64,000 nt of DNA from Betaproteobacteria bacterium (GCA_028292435.1 JAQGMI010000130.1:1-64000), one strand, 5' to 3'; shown: positions 46,589-54,949, counted from the stretch's first letter. Notes: generated from the letters alone by a model not told the origin. Numbers and translations are program-made.

Positions 46589-48114
46589 GCGTCTTCAAAA
46601 ATCTTATGCGAACGGTGTTCGGCGGCGAGGGAGCCCGCACCGAATCTCCGGTTGCATCTTTCGGCGACGATGCGCTCAAGGCAGCCGATGCCGCTGCGCG
46701 AAACGGGCGCCTGAACGAGGCACTGGAACGCTATAAGGCTTGCATCCAAGCGAATCCGCAGTCGCTCGATGCGCATCTTGGCGCCGCTGCCGTTCTCGTC
46801 GATCTATGGGCGCTCGATGATGCAGTGGCCCACTATGAGCACGCACGCCGGATTGCACCCGCCTCGGGTGCGGTGTTTTCGGCGCTGCTGTTCCACCGGC
46901 ATTATCTGTTGCCCGTCGATGCGCAAGCGCTGTACGACTTGCATCGTACTTACGGCGCGACGACGGCCAACGCACCGCAGTCTCTACAGCCCGCAGCGGA
47001 AATTGCGCAGCAGCGGCGTTTACGCATCGGCTACGTGTCGCCGAATCTGTCGCGTCATTCGGTCGGCTATTTCATCGCCCCGGTGATTCGATGCCATGAC
47101 CGGCGCGAATTCGAGGTGTTTTGCTATTACAACCACGCATTGTCCGATGACGCCACGCGGACTATGCGCGAAGCGGCCGACGGCTGGCGCAATATTGCGG
47201 GCATCGACGACGAGGCTGTGTCGCGCATGGTGCGCGACGACAAGATCGACATCCTGGTCGATCTTGCAGGCCATTCCAAAGCCAACCGGCTCGGCGTGTT
47301 CGCGCGCCGGCCCGCGCCCGTGCAAATGACCTGGCTCGGTTATCCGGACACGACGGGGCTGGCGGCATTCGATTTTCGCCTGACCGATGGAATCGTCGAT
47401 CCCGCGCCACAGGCTGAAATGCGCCATACGGAAAAGCTGGCGCGTATCGACGGCCCCTTTCTTTGCTACGAACCGCCCGCCGATGCGCCGACAGTCACCG
47501 CGCGTGCAGCAGGCGCGGCGGTGGTTTTCGCGTGTTTTAACAACCTGGCGAAAGTCAACGCATCGACGCTGGAGCTATGGGCGCGGATACTGGAGGAGGT
47601 GCCGCAATCCCGGCTTGCGCTGAAATCGGCGCCGCTTAATTTCCCGGACACTGTGGATCGCGTCATCGATGCGCTCGAGCGCTGCGGCATCGACCCGGCG
47701 CGCGTCGACCTGCGCGGTTGGGCGAGCGATCGGCAGCAGCATCTCGATGCGTACGCACAGGCCGACATCGCGCTAGATACTTTTCCTTACAATGGAACGA
47801 CGACGACTTGCGAAGCGCTGTGGATGGGCGTCCCTGTCGTGACCCTCGCGGGAGAAGTCCACATGTCGCGCGTTGGCGCATCGCTGCTGAATTCTGCCGG
47901 GCTCGGCGAATTTGTCGCGAAAGACGCGGACGATTATGTGCGAATTGCCTGTGGACTCGCGCACGATGGCGAGCGCCGCCGCCGTCTACGCGGTGAACTG
48001 CGCGAACGACTCGAGGGTTCGCCGCTGCTCGATCACCTCGGTTTCACGTATCAGCTCGAAGCGCGGTGCCGGGACGCCTGGCACTCATGGTGCGCTGAGC
48101 AGCGCCTGAGCTAA
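46585..48114 (+). CDS. SPINDLY-type O-linked glycosyltransferase (GT41) with TPR
   Basis: 509 aa, GTG 46585 overlapping greB by 4 bp. The N-terminus has one to two TPR units (about 30-100, AARNGRLNEALERYKACIQANP). The C-terminal GT41 domain shows GYVSPNLSRHSVGYFIAPVI (residues about 150-170), PVQMTWLGYPDTTGL, FACFNNLAKVNASTLELWARIL and FPYNGTTTTCEALWMGVPVVTLAG. Homologs transfer GlcNAc or fucose to Ser/Thr in eukaryotes, and bacterial members decorate surface proteins or HMW adhesins. It has far fewer TPRs than SPINDLY itself. The acceptor is unknown. Confidence 0.9.
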   Translation: MSVFKNLMRTVFGGEGARTESPVASFGDDALKAADAAARNGRLNEALERYKACIQANPQSLDAHLGAAAVLVDLWALDDAVAHYEHARRIAPASGAVFSALLFHRHYLLPVDAQALYDLHRTYGATTANAPQSLQPAAEIAQQRRLRIGYVSPNLSRHSVGYFIAPVIRCHDRREFEVFCYYNHALSDDATRTMREAADGWRNIAGIDDEAVSRMVRDDKIDILVDLAGHSKANRLGVFARRPAPVQMTWLGYPDTTGLAAFDFRLTDGIVDPAPQAEMRHTEKLARIDGPFLCYEPPADAPTVTARAAGAAVVFACFNNLAKVNASTLELWARILEEVPQSRLALKSAPLNFPDTVDRVIDALERCGIDPARVDLRGWASDRQQHLDAYAQADIALDTFPYNGTTTTCEALWMGVPVVTLAGEVHMSRVGASLLNSAGLGEFVAKDADDYVRIACGLAHDGERRRRLRGELRERLEGSPLLDHLGFTYQLEARCRDAWHSWCAEQRLS

Positions 48115-48138
48115 GCCGGCGGCCTGAGGGGGGCGATT

Positions 48139-48735
48139 TCACGCGCCCGGGCGTTTACGCGCAGTGACATTGAGGCTAATCAGTTTGCCCTTGAACGCCA
48201 GCGCGCTGGCGTCGCTAAATAAACCAAAACCATTTACGCGGGTGATGTCGACAAATCCGGCCTCCGCGAGGAAGCCGCGCAACAGTTCGTCGTTCAATCC
48301 AATCCGGTGGAAATCAACATCATTGGTTTGTCCGCCGAACATCATGTGCATCAGTTTCATGCGTTGTTTTGCGCTTGCCTCCTGGTCGAGAAACAGCGCG
48401 CACAAAATGTCGAGATCAGGCACGCTCGCGCACAGTGTGCCTCCGGGGACCAGCACGCGGTGAATTTCACGCAGCGCCGTGGGCAGCGCATGCGCATAGC
48501 CCAGGTGCTCGAGCACGTGCGACGCATAAACTTCCTCGATGCTCGCATCGCCGAAGATAGAGAGATCCGTGCAATCACCGACGAAGTCGACGTGCGGGCC
48601 GGCGATGACGTCGAGGATTTTCCATTCGGGATGAGCAATCTGGCCGCCGATATGCAATCTGCGCGGCGACACATGCGTGCGCGCCTCAGTGCGCGCGCCC
48701 GGACGGCTCCATTTTTTTATGAGCGATAGCAGCAT
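48139..48735 (-). CDS. SAM-dependent methyltransferase, COG4627 type
   Basis: 198 aa, minus strand, convergent with the glycosyltransferase gene (24 bp gap). The first strand LHIGGQIAHPEWK replaces the usual GxGxG loop. It is followed by VDFVGDCTDLSIF, the strand EEVYASHVLEHLGY and LVPGGTLCASVPDLDILC. These mark the COG4627 methyltransferases often found in polysaccharide and glycosylation loci. Its LMHMMFGGQTNDVDFHRIGLN region is also characteristic. Placement next to a GT41 enzyme hints at glycan methylation; this is inference. Confidence 0.82.
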   Translation of the reverse strand: MLLSLIKKWSRPGARTEARTHVSPRRLHIGGQIAHPEWKILDVIAGPHVDFVGDCTDLSIFGDASIEEVYASHVLEHLGYAHALPTALREIHRVLVPGGTLCASVPDLDILCALFLDQEASAKQRMKLMHMMFGGQTNDVDFHRIGLNDELLRGFLAEAGFVDITRVNGFGLFSDASALAFKGKLISLNVTARKRPGA

Positions 48736-48785
48736 GTGTCGGGTTGGCGCGAGAATCCCTGATAACGATCGAGGTGCCGGCGCGC

Positions 48786-49247
48786 CTAGCCGCTTTTGCC
48801 GGTCACGTCTTCGAGGTAAGGCTGGCAGCGGCGGCCTTCAGGATTGGCGCGCAGGCGGTAGACCCGGTTCGCCTCGAGCCGTCCCTGCAGTTCTTCGTCG
48901 TATGTAAAAAAGCGGTGATCGACATAGATGCCGCAGGAGACGATTAGCTTCTGGTCGCCGGGTTCAAGGCGCGCGACATTTTCGCCCAGGGACACTCTCC
49001 TCATATTGACCCAGCCGACGAACAAGCGCGTCACCCGGGTATCTCTTTCAGCTTTCAGCGCAGCGCGTGCATTTTCGGCCGCGGTATTACCCCACCCGAT
49101 GACTACCGCTCGTCCTGACTCTGGCTCCGCGGTGATTGCTTCCGGATTGATAGGCGCGGGTGCGCATGCGCCGAGGGCGACGCACATCGCGCCAGCCAAA
49201 ATCCGGCTGAGGTACGCATGCAGGCGGATTACCGCGAGAACTTTCAT
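48786..49247 (-). CDS. Putative lipoprotein, unknown function
   Basis: 153 aa from ATG 49247, with AGGGAAAGA upstream; an in-frame ATG at 49331 would hide the signal. The N-terminus MKVLAVIRLHAYLSRILAG and lipobox ALGAC (Cys about residue 29) indicate a lipoprotein. Mature protein carries RAVVIGWGNTAAENARAALKAERD, VGWVNMRRVSL and a Cys pair in SCGIYVDHRF and GRRCQPYLED that may form a disulfide. No family recognised. Divergent from aroG over 186 bp. Confidence 0.72.
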   Translation of the reverse strand: MKVLAVIRLHAYLSRILAGAMCVALGACAPAPINPEAITAEPESGRAVVIGWGNTAAENARAALKAERDTRVTRLFVGWVNMRRVSLGENVARLEPGDQKLIVSCGIYVDHRFFTYDEELQGRLEANRVYRLRANPEGRRCQPYLEDVTGKSG

Positions 49248-49395
49248 CGATCTTTCCCTGGGGCGCAAGATGTCGGCCACACCGCGCCGAACAGCGTTGA
49301 GATTAGACCATCGTTGTGCTTGGATTGTCATCTGCCGATACGTCGCCCACTGACTGCGGGCGCACAGGCCGGCGATTACACGAGTGGTCTTGAGT

Positions 49396-49401
49396 TATAC
49401 T
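49396..49401 (+). promoter_or_regulatory. -10 candidate for aroG
   Basis: TATACT lies 32 bp before the aroG ATG; the -35 region at 17 bp is poor. No tyrosine/phenylalanine attenuator or TyrR-like palindrome is obvious in 49248-49433. Confidence 0.3.
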
Positions 49402-49433
49402 GTTACGATTTCGTTGAATTATTGAAGCCGGCC

Positions 49434-50504
49434 ATGCAAAGAACCGACGATTTACGGATCAAGGAGATCAAGGAACTCGTGCCACCCGCGCACGTGTTGC
49501 GCGAGTTTTCTCTGTCCGACAAGGGTGCACAGACGACGTTCGATGCGCGCCAGGGAATCCATCGCATTTTGCACGGCGCCAACGACCGGCTGCTCGTGAT
49601 CATGGGGCCGTGCTCAATTCATGACGTCAAGGCCGCGAAGGAATACGCCGGCAAGTTGAAACAGGTGGCGACGCGGCTCGCCGAGGATTTGCTGGTTGTG
49701 ATGCGCGTCTATTTTGAAAAACCGCGTACCACGGTCGGCTGGAAGGGACTGATCAACGATCCCAATCTCGACGGCAGCTTCAGCATTAACGAGGGCATCC
49801 GCATCGCGCGCGAACTGCTGCTCGAATTGAACGAAAAAGGCGTGCCGGCCGGCTGCGAATTCCTCGACATGATTACGCCGCAGTATATTGCCGACCTCGT
49901 TTCGTGGGGGGCGATCGGTGCTCGCACGACCGAGAGCCAGATCCACCGCGAACTTGCTTCTGGCCTGTCTTGCCCGGTCGGCTTCAAGAACGGCACCGAC
50001 GGCAATATCAAGATTGCGGTCGATGCCATCCGCGCGGCACAGGCGCCGCATCATTTTCTGTCGGTCACCAAGGCGGGCCACTCGGCAATTGTCTCGACCG
50101 CGGGCAATGAAGACTGTCACATTATTTTGCGCGGCGGCAAGGCGCCCAACTTCGATTCGGCGAGCGTCGATTCGGCGGCAAAAGGGCTCGCCGACGCAGG
50201 CCTCGCGCAGCGCCTCATGATCGACTTCAGCCATGCAAATTCGAGCAAGAACCCGCAGAAGCAGGTCGATGTCGGCCTCGATGTCGCGCGTCAACTCGCG
50301 GCGGGCGAAGACCGTATATTCGGCGTGATGGTCGAAAGTCATCTGAAGGCCGGGCGCCAGGACCTCGTCCCGGGCAAGGCGCTCGTGTTCGGACAAAGCA
50401 TTACCGACGGCTGCATCAGCTGGGAGGACAGCGAAAAGCTGCTGGAGACCCTGGCCGACGGCGTGCGCAAGCGCCGCATCAAACTGATGGAAGCGGAACA
50501 GTAA
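49434..50504 (+). CDS. aroG: 3-deoxy-7-phosphoheptulonate synthase (class I DAHP synthase)
   Basis: 356 aa from ATG 49434 (MQRTDDLRIKEIKELV); the longer frame upstream crosses the promoter region and is dropped. It catalyses the first shikimate step, PEP plus erythrose 4-phosphate. Motifs: LLVIMGPCSIHD (Mn-binding Cys), MRVYFEKPRTTVGWKG, RTTESQIHRELASGLS, GFKNGTDG, IDFSHANSSKN. Class I AroF/G/H layout with an N-terminal regulatory extension; which amino acid feeds back is not clear. Confidence 0.96.
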   Translation: MQRTDDLRIKEIKELVPPAHVLREFSLSDKGAQTTFDARQGIHRILHGANDRLLVIMGPCSIHDVKAAKEYAGKLKQVATRLAEDLLVVMRVYFEKPRTTVGWKGLINDPNLDGSFSINEGIRIARELLLELNEKGVPAGCEFLDMITPQYIADLVSWGAIGARTTESQIHRELASGLSCPVGFKNGTDGNIKIAVDAIRAAQAPHHFLSVTKAGHSAIVSTAGNEDCHIILRGGKAPNFDSASVDSAAKGLADAGLAQRLMIDFSHANSSKNPQKQVDVGLDVARQLAAGEDRIFGVMVESHLKAGRQDLVPGKALVFGQSITDGCISWEDSEKLLETLADGVRKRRIKLMEAEQ

Positions 50505-50537
50505 GCCGGTGGCGGTAGTTCAAAAAACGGAGCGAGC

Positions 50538-51074
50538 ATGGCGAAGAACACCACTAAGGTGGCCGACCGTAAACGCCTGACCGAACTCGAAGATCTCGGC
50601 AGCGGCGCGGCATTCGCAGACCAGGTATTCAGTCTTGTCGGCCATTCGCTTTTTTTTGCTGAATTTGATCACGACGATGTCAAGGTGCTTGCCGCCTATC
50701 TGCGCGTCTATCATGCGCAACCGGGTCAAACGATCATTCGCGAAGGCGATATGGGCGATTACATGCTGCTCGTCATCCGCGGCGAGGTCGATATTTACAA
50801 GCAAAACCTGATGGGTGACAGGCAGCTGATGACGTCGGTGACGCAGGGCGTGACGCTCGGCGAAATGTCGATGATCGATGGCGAGCCGCGATTTGCGACT
50901 TGCGTCGCCCAGAAAGAGACCACGTTCGGCGTACTCACACGCGACGACATGGTCAAGATCATCCTCGAGAAACCGAGCCTCGGCTCCAAGATCCTGATCA
51001 AGCTCGTCACCATGCTGTCGCAACGGCTGCGGCATACCAGCGCGACGTTGCTGCAGTACATGGGCAACCAATAG
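50538..51074 (+). CDS. Stand-alone cyclic nucleotide-binding domain protein
   Basis: 178 aa. A single cNMP-binding domain (about residues 40-150) with the phosphate-binding cassette GEMSMIDGEPRFATCVA, including the Glu and Arg that hold cyclic phosphate; TIIREGDMGDYMLLVIRGEV is the barrel part. No helix-turn-helix follows; the last 30 residues are helical. It is therefore not a CRP-type regulator but perhaps a cAMP effector binding a partner. Cassette Arg is followed by Phe rather than Ala/Ser. A membrane adenylate cyclase is at 35306. It lies between aroG and the BtuF-like gene with short gaps (33 and 19 bp). Confidence 0.88.
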   Translation: MAKNTTKVADRKRLTELEDLGSGAAFADQVFSLVGHSLFFAEFDHDDVKVLAAYLRVYHAQPGQTIIREGDMGDYMLLVIRGEVDIYKQNLMGDRQLMTSVTQGVTLGEMSMIDGEPRFATCVAQKETTFGVLTRDDMVKIILEKPSLGSKILIKLVTMLSQRLRHTSATLLQYMGNQ

Positions 51075-51093
51075 TTTTTCCGCTGGCCGCAAC

Positions 51094-52017
51094 ATGCATG
51101 CGGTGAAACATCCGTCCACCGCAGTGTTCATGAAACTGGCGGCCGCTGTCGTTTTGGCCGCAACGAGTGCGACGGCCGCATCGCAGAGCGCCATCAGCGT
51201 CGTCGACGATCGCGGCACCCGGGTCGTCCTGCCGGCAGCGGCCACGCGGATCGCGGCGCTCGCCCCATCGATCACCGAACTCGTGTTCGCGGCCGGCGCA
51301 GGCGACAAGCTGATCGGCGTGCCGCGTTACAGCGATTTTCCTTCTGCCGCCGCCTCGATTCGGCAAATCGGCGACGCATCGCGCATCGATCTCGAACGCG
51401 TGTTGAGTCTCAAGCCGGACCTGGTCATAGCATGGAAGACGGGCAACCATGCCGCCGATTTCGAGCGGCTCGAGCAACTTGGTTTTACGGTTTTCGTCGC
51501 CGAGCCTGAAACGCTCAGCGCGATTCCGCGCTTACTGCGCGCGATTGCGTCGCTTGCCGGCACCGGCGCAGCGGGCGAAGCCGCGGCTGGCGACTTCGAA
51601 CGCGGCATCGCTGCACTGAACGCGCAGTACCGCATGCGGTCGCCAGTGCGCGTGTTCTATGAGATATGGCACGAGCCGCTGATGACGGTCAACGCACGGC
51701 ACATGATCAGCGATGTGATCGCGTTGTGCGGCGGTCGCAACGTATTCGCGCCGGTGCCGGTTCTCACGCCGATCGTATCGCTCGAGAGCGTGATCGCCGC
51801 CAGGCCGGAAGTTGTATTGGGAGGCAGCTCGGCAACAACGCCCGCTGAATTCGCCGCACCCTGGATGCAGGCTGAGCGTTATGCGGCGCTCCGCCGCGTT
51901 CAGGCGCGCTATGTCGACCCCGACTATATTCAGCGCCAGACGCCGCGCGTCTTGCAAGGCGCCCGAACGGTGTGCGAACACATCGATGCCGTGCGCACGG
52001 CGCGAAACACGCACTGA
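51094..52017 (+). CDS. BtuF-like cobalamin/siderophore-binding protein
   Basis: 307 aa from ATG 51094; ATG 51130 (MKLAAAVVLAATSATA) also in frame gives a cleaner signal peptide. The fold is Peripla_BP_2 (BtuF/FhuD/HemT): VVLPAAATRIAALAPSITELVFAAGAGDKLIGV, DLERVLSLKPDLVIAW, LGFTVFVAEPETL, and the C-terminal ARPEVVLGG. The gene is convergent with cobalamin adenosyltransferase (4 bp apart), which supports a B12 ligand. No BtuC/D permease genes are adjacent, and no cobalamin riboswitch is visible. Confidence 0.88.
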   Translation: MHAVKHPSTAVFMKLAAAVVLAATSATAASQSAISVVDDRGTRVVLPAAATRIAALAPSITELVFAAGAGDKLIGVPRYSDFPSAAASIRQIGDASRIDLERVLSLKPDLVIAWKTGNHAADFERLEQLGFTVFVAEPETLSAIPRLLRAIASLAGTGAAGEAAAGDFERGIAALNAQYRMRSPVRVFYEIWHEPLMTVNARHMISDVIALCGGRNVFAPVPVLTPIVSLESVIAARPEVVLGGSSATTPAEFAAPWMQAERYAALRRVQARYVDPDYIQRQTPRVLQGARTVCEHIDAVRTARNTH

Positions 52018-52020
52018 ACT

Positions 52021-52575
52021 TTAACCCCGGTTTTTGCCTTGTTGCCAGTAAACGTCGTTTCGTCCGGCGTGCCGGTTGAGCGCGCGCGCGAGTACGAACA
52101 ACAAATCCGACAAACGATTCAGATACTGCAGCAGCGGCGGCGCGACGGCCTCCGAACTCCCTAGAGCGACGACGGTACGCTCGGCGCGGCGGCAGCCGGT
52201 GCGGGCGACATGGGCGAGGCTTGCGGCACGCGAACCGCCGGGCAGGATAAAGTCCTTGAGAGCGGGCAGGCTGGCATTGAATTCATCGAGTGCTGTTTCC
52301 AGCCGCTGGCTGTGGGCTTCGGTCATCAGCGAATGGCCCGGCACGCTGAGTTCGCCGCCAAGATCGAACAAGTCATGCTGAACGCCGTCAAGGCAGTTGC
52401 GAATCGGATCGGGCAGCTCTTCGCAGAGCAGCACGCCGATCGAGCTATTGAGTTCATCGACCGCGCCGATGGCCTCGATGCGCGGCGCATTCTTGGCGAC
52501 CCGCGAACCGTCGGCAAGGCCGGTCGTGCCGGCATCGCCGGTGCGGGTATAGATGCGGGTCAGACGGTTCGCCAT
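52021..52575 (-). CDS. Corrinoid adenosyltransferase, PduO/EutT-type ATR
   Basis: 184 aa from ATG 52575 (MANRLTRIYTRTGDAGTTGL); upstream in-frame ATGs add sequence without similarity. It adenosylates cob(I)alamin. Signature: TRTGDAGTTGLADGSRVAKN, EAIGAVDELNSSIGV, and the C-terminal ARTGCRRAERTVV with YLNRLSDLLFVLARALN. Length is usual for PduO-type ATR. Together with the BtuF-like gene it points to uptake and activation of B12 rather than de novo synthesis. Confidence 0.94.
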   Translation of the reverse strand: MANRLTRIYTRTGDAGTTGLADGSRVAKNAPRIEAIGAVDELNSSIGVLLCEELPDPIRNCLDGVQHDLFDLGGELSVPGHSLMTEAHSQRLETALDEFNASLPALKDFILPGGSRAASLAHVARTGCRRAERTVVALGSSEAVAPPLLQYLNRLSDLLFVLARALNRHAGRNDVYWQQGKNRG

Positions 52576-52747
52576 GCGGCAAAGGGTAAGTGAATTGATT
52601 TGCGCATGCAACCGGGCACGCGCATCGAGAAACGAACGCGTACATTGCACCATGTTTTCCTGACCGTGTGCTTGAGGCGCGAATGAGCCGTTACAATGCG
52701 GCTGCTGCGGCGTCATGACAAGCCGCGAGAAGTCTCGCGTTCGGGGA

Positions 52748-53704
52748 ATGAGTAAAAATAAATTCAGCGATTGGTCGGGCGTAATGCTGGCTGCGGTCGT
52801 CGCATTGTGCGCTGCAGGCTGGACAGGTTCCGCATTAGCGGCGGTGGACATGGCGGCGCTGCCGTGGTGGGTCTGGCCGTTGTCCTTGTTCGTGATCTGT
52901 TTCGTGCTCGGCATGATTGCGGTGCCAGCGGGTGTCGGCGGCGGCGTGCTGTTCGTGCCGATCGTCAGCGGCTTCTTCCCGTTTCATATCGATTTTGTGC
53001 GCGGCGCCGGATTGCTCGTGGCGCTTGCCAGCGCAGTGGCGGCAGCGCCGGGGTTGCTGCGCGGGGGACTCGCCGATCTCAGGCTTGGCCTGCCGCTTGC
53101 ACTGCTCGCATCGACCAGTTCGATTGCCGGGGCGCTGATCGGGCTCGCGCTGCCGGCAGCCATTGTTCAAACGGCGCTGGGCATAACGATTCTGTGCATC
53201 GTCGCGCTGATGTGGCTCGCCAGGAAATCCGAATTTCCGCAGGTGCCCCAAACCGACCCGCTCGCCGCGGCACTGCGCATTCACGGCGTTTTTTACGACG
53301 CCGTGAATGCAAAGGAAATTGCGTGGCGAGTGCATCGGACGCCGCTTGGCCTGCTCATATTTCTCGGCATCGGCATGCTCGCCGGCTTGTTCGGTCTCGG
53401 CGCGGGCTGGGCCAATGTGCCCGCCTTGAACCTTGTCATGGGCGTTCCCCTGCGGTTGTCGGCAGGCAGCAGCGGTTTCATCCTGTCGATCGTCGATTCT
53501 TCAGCGGTATGGGTTTATATCAACAAGGGCGCGGTGCTCGCGATTATCGCCGCGCCGTCTGTGATCGGCATGATGTTCGGCGCTTTCATCGGCGCGCGTC
53601 TGCTGACTATTATCAAGGCGTCGACGATACGCAGTCTCGTCATCGCATTGCTGCTCGCGGCCGGCGTGCGGGCACTGGCAAAAGGACTTGGCCTATGGAC
53701 GTAA
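52748..53704 (+). CDS. TauE/SafE family anion exporter
   Basis: 318 aa from ATG 52748 (MSKNKFSDWSG), GGGG upstream; ATG 52715 is less likely. About eight membrane helices. The two related halves carry VPAGVGGGVLFVPIVSGF and LFGLGAGWANVPALNLVMGVPLRLSAGSSGF, the TauE/SafE half-repeat pattern. Family exporters move sulfite, sulfoacetate or related anions; no sulfur pathway gene is directly next to it. An insertion (about residues 175-205) carries RIHGVFYDAVNAKEIAW. Overlaps the next gene by 10 bp. Confidence 0.9.
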   Translation: MSKNKFSDWSGVMLAAVVALCAAGWTGSALAAVDMAALPWWVWPLSLFVICFVLGMIAVPAGVGGGVLFVPIVSGFFPFHIDFVRGAGLLVALASAVAAAPGLLRGGLADLRLGLPLALLASTSSIAGALIGLALPAAIVQTALGITILCIVALMWLARKSEFPQVPQTDPLAAALRIHGVFYDAVNAKEIAWRVHRTPLGLLIFLGIGMLAGLFGLGAGWANVPALNLVMGVPLRLSAGSSGFILSIVDSSAVWVYINKGAVLAIIAAPSVIGMMFGAFIGARLLTIIKASTIRSLVIALLLAAGVRALAKGLGLWT

Positions 53705-54108
53705 AGAGTCATGTGTCCCGCGAACAGCTTCGCTATGCGCAGGTGCTCGATTTCGGAATGCGACTGGGACTCGGCGTGCTCGTTCTCGCCTTCATTGCAT
53801 ACGTCACAGGTTGGCTGCCTGCGCACGTGCCGCTCGAGCAAATGCCGTCGCTATGGACGCTGGCCGCGCCTGACTATCTCCGCGCCACCGGCATGCCGGA
53901 AGGCTGGGGCTGGCTCGCGATGCTGGACCACGGCGACGTGTTGCCGCTGGTTGGCATCGCAATACTGGCCGGTATTTCCGCACTGTGTTTCATTGCGTTG
54001 TTGCCGATCTACGCGGCACATCGCGACATCGTTTACTTTTCGATCGCAGCACTCGAAATTGTGGTGTTGGCGCTCGCCGCATCGGGCGTGTTGAGCGCCG
54101 CGCATTGA
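53695..54108 (+). CDS. Membrane partner of TauE/SafE, DUF1634-like
   Basis: 137 aa, ATG 53695 inside the exporter gene. Three membrane helices are seen (about 21-38, 83-105, 112-133). The opening REQLRYAQVLDFGMRLGLG fits the DUF1634 proteins that accompany TauE/SafE exporters; I recognise this by position and start, not by a firm motif. It probably helps the exporter assemble. Overlap of 10 bp indicates co-translation. Confidence 0.72.
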   Translation: MDVKSHVSREQLRYAQVLDFGMRLGLGVLVLAFIAYVTGWLPAHVPLEQMPSLWTLAAPDYLRATGMPEGWGWLAMLDHGDVLPLVGIAILAGISALCFIALLPIYAAHRDIVYFSIAALEIVVLALAASGVLSAAH

Positions 54109-54164
54109 AGCAAGGTCGCGCCGCTTTCAAGGCGCTGTAGCGGCGCAACCGCAGGAATTTCCGG

Positions 54165-54170
54165 TATAAT
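54165..54170 (+). promoter_or_regulatory. -10 hexamer for the cytochrome c pair
   Basis: Perfect TATAAT 38 bp before the first cytochrome start. No -35 consensus at 16-18 bp. Fits a promoter for the two-gene cytochrome unit. Confidence 0.4.
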
Positions 54171-54208
54171 CACGCGAGTTTTTTGCTGACTTCGGGGACG
54201 ACAAACCA

Positions 54209-54547
54209 ATGAAAATGATGAACGTTATCGCAGCGGTCGCACTGTCGGTCGCGGCAACTTCCGTGGCGGCGGCGGACGGCAATGCCGCGGCCGGTCAACA
54301 AAAAACCGCTTTGTGCGAAGGTTGCCATGGCATCCCGGACTACAGGACAGCCTTTCCATCCGTATACCGGGTGCCGAAACTCGGCGGCCAGCACGCGTCG
54401 TACCTTGCTAAAGCGCTGCAGGCATATAAATCCGGCGAGCGCAGTCATCCGACCATGCGCGCAATCGCAGCCGGATTGAGCGACCAGGACATGGCTGATC
54501 TCGCTGCTTACTACGCTGCGGGCGATACCAAAACAGCGGGCAAATGA
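54209..54547 (+). CDS. Cytochrome c, class I, first of a pair
   Basis: 112 aa, with a signal peptide (MKMMNVIAAVALSVAATSVAA) and one heme site CEGCH at about residues 34-38. Distal Met is likely in HPTMRAIA. It resembles the N-terminal half of the diheme cytochrome c4 (CxxCHGIPDYRTAFPSVYRVPKL is its typical insertion). Its stop overlaps the next cytochrome start (ATGA), so both halves of a c4-like protein may be made as separate subunits in the periplasm. Possible electron donor to a terminal oxidase. Confidence 0.92.
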   Translation: MKMMNVIAAVALSVAATSVAAADGNAAAGQQKTALCEGCHGIPDYRTAFPSVYRVPKLGGQHASYLAKALQAYKSGERSHPTMRAIAAGLSDQDMADLAAYYAAGDTKTAGK

Positions 54548-54876
54548 AAAAGATAACGATGATGACAAAATTATTGATGATCGCAGCGGCACTTACCTTC
54601 GGCACGCTCGCGTATGCGGCCGATCCGGCTGCAGGCAAGGAAAAGTCCAAAGTGTGCGCGGCCTGCCATGGCGAGAACGGCAATAGCCAGGCGCCGGATT
54701 TCCCGAAACTCGCCGGCCAGCACGGCGACTACCTTGTTCGTGCGCTCACAGACTATAAATCCGGCGTCCGTAAAAATCCGATCATGGCGGGGCAGGTTGC
54801 CAACCTGAAACGCGAAGACATTGCGGATCTTGCGGCGTATTACTCGAGCCAGCAGGGCCTCGCGACCAAATACTAA
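54544..54876 (+). CDS. Cytochrome c, class I, second of a pair
   Basis: 110 aa, ATG 54544 overlapping the first cytochrome. Signal peptide MKKITMMTKLLMIAAALTF, then heme site CAACH (about 37-41), PKLAGQHGDYLVRAL and Met in NPIMAGQV as likely distal ligand. It is similar to the first cytochrome over QHxxYLxxALxxYKSGxRxxPxM, indicating an old duplication. A terminator follows directly. Confidence 0.92.
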   Translation: MKKITMMTKLLMIAAALTFGTLAYAADPAAGKEKSKVCAACHGENGNSQAPDFPKLAGQHGDYLVRALTDYKSGVRKNPIMAGQVANLKREDIADLAAYYSSQQGLATKY

Positions 54877-54898
54877 GAACGAAGGTTCGAATCGATTT

Positions 54899-54928
54899 AG
54901 CCGGTCGGCGCAAGCCCGCCGGCTTTTT
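54899..54928 (+). terminator. Intrinsic terminator after the cytochrome pair
   Basis: AGCCGG-T-CGG pairs with CCG-CCGGCT around a 7-nt loop, giving nine pairs with one bulge and a TTTT(T) tail. It lies 23 bp after the second cytochrome stop and ends before the convergent DUF1841 gene. Confidence 0.88.
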
Positions 54929-54949
54929 CACGTTCGTGCGTTGCCGCGC

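Noticed and set aside
49614..50396. Minus-strand open frame inside aroG
   Set aside because: Opposite an intact aroG with all motifs; composition is that of a reverse frame.
51075..51093. Cobalamin riboswitch for the BtuF-like gene
   Set aside because: The gap is 19 bp, too short for one, and no B12-box-like sequence was noted.
54884..54893. GGTTCGAATC, like a tRNA T-loop
   Set aside because: It lies just past the cytochrome stop with no acceptor, D or anticodon arm around it, and a terminator follows directly. No integrase or direct repeat suggests an att site.
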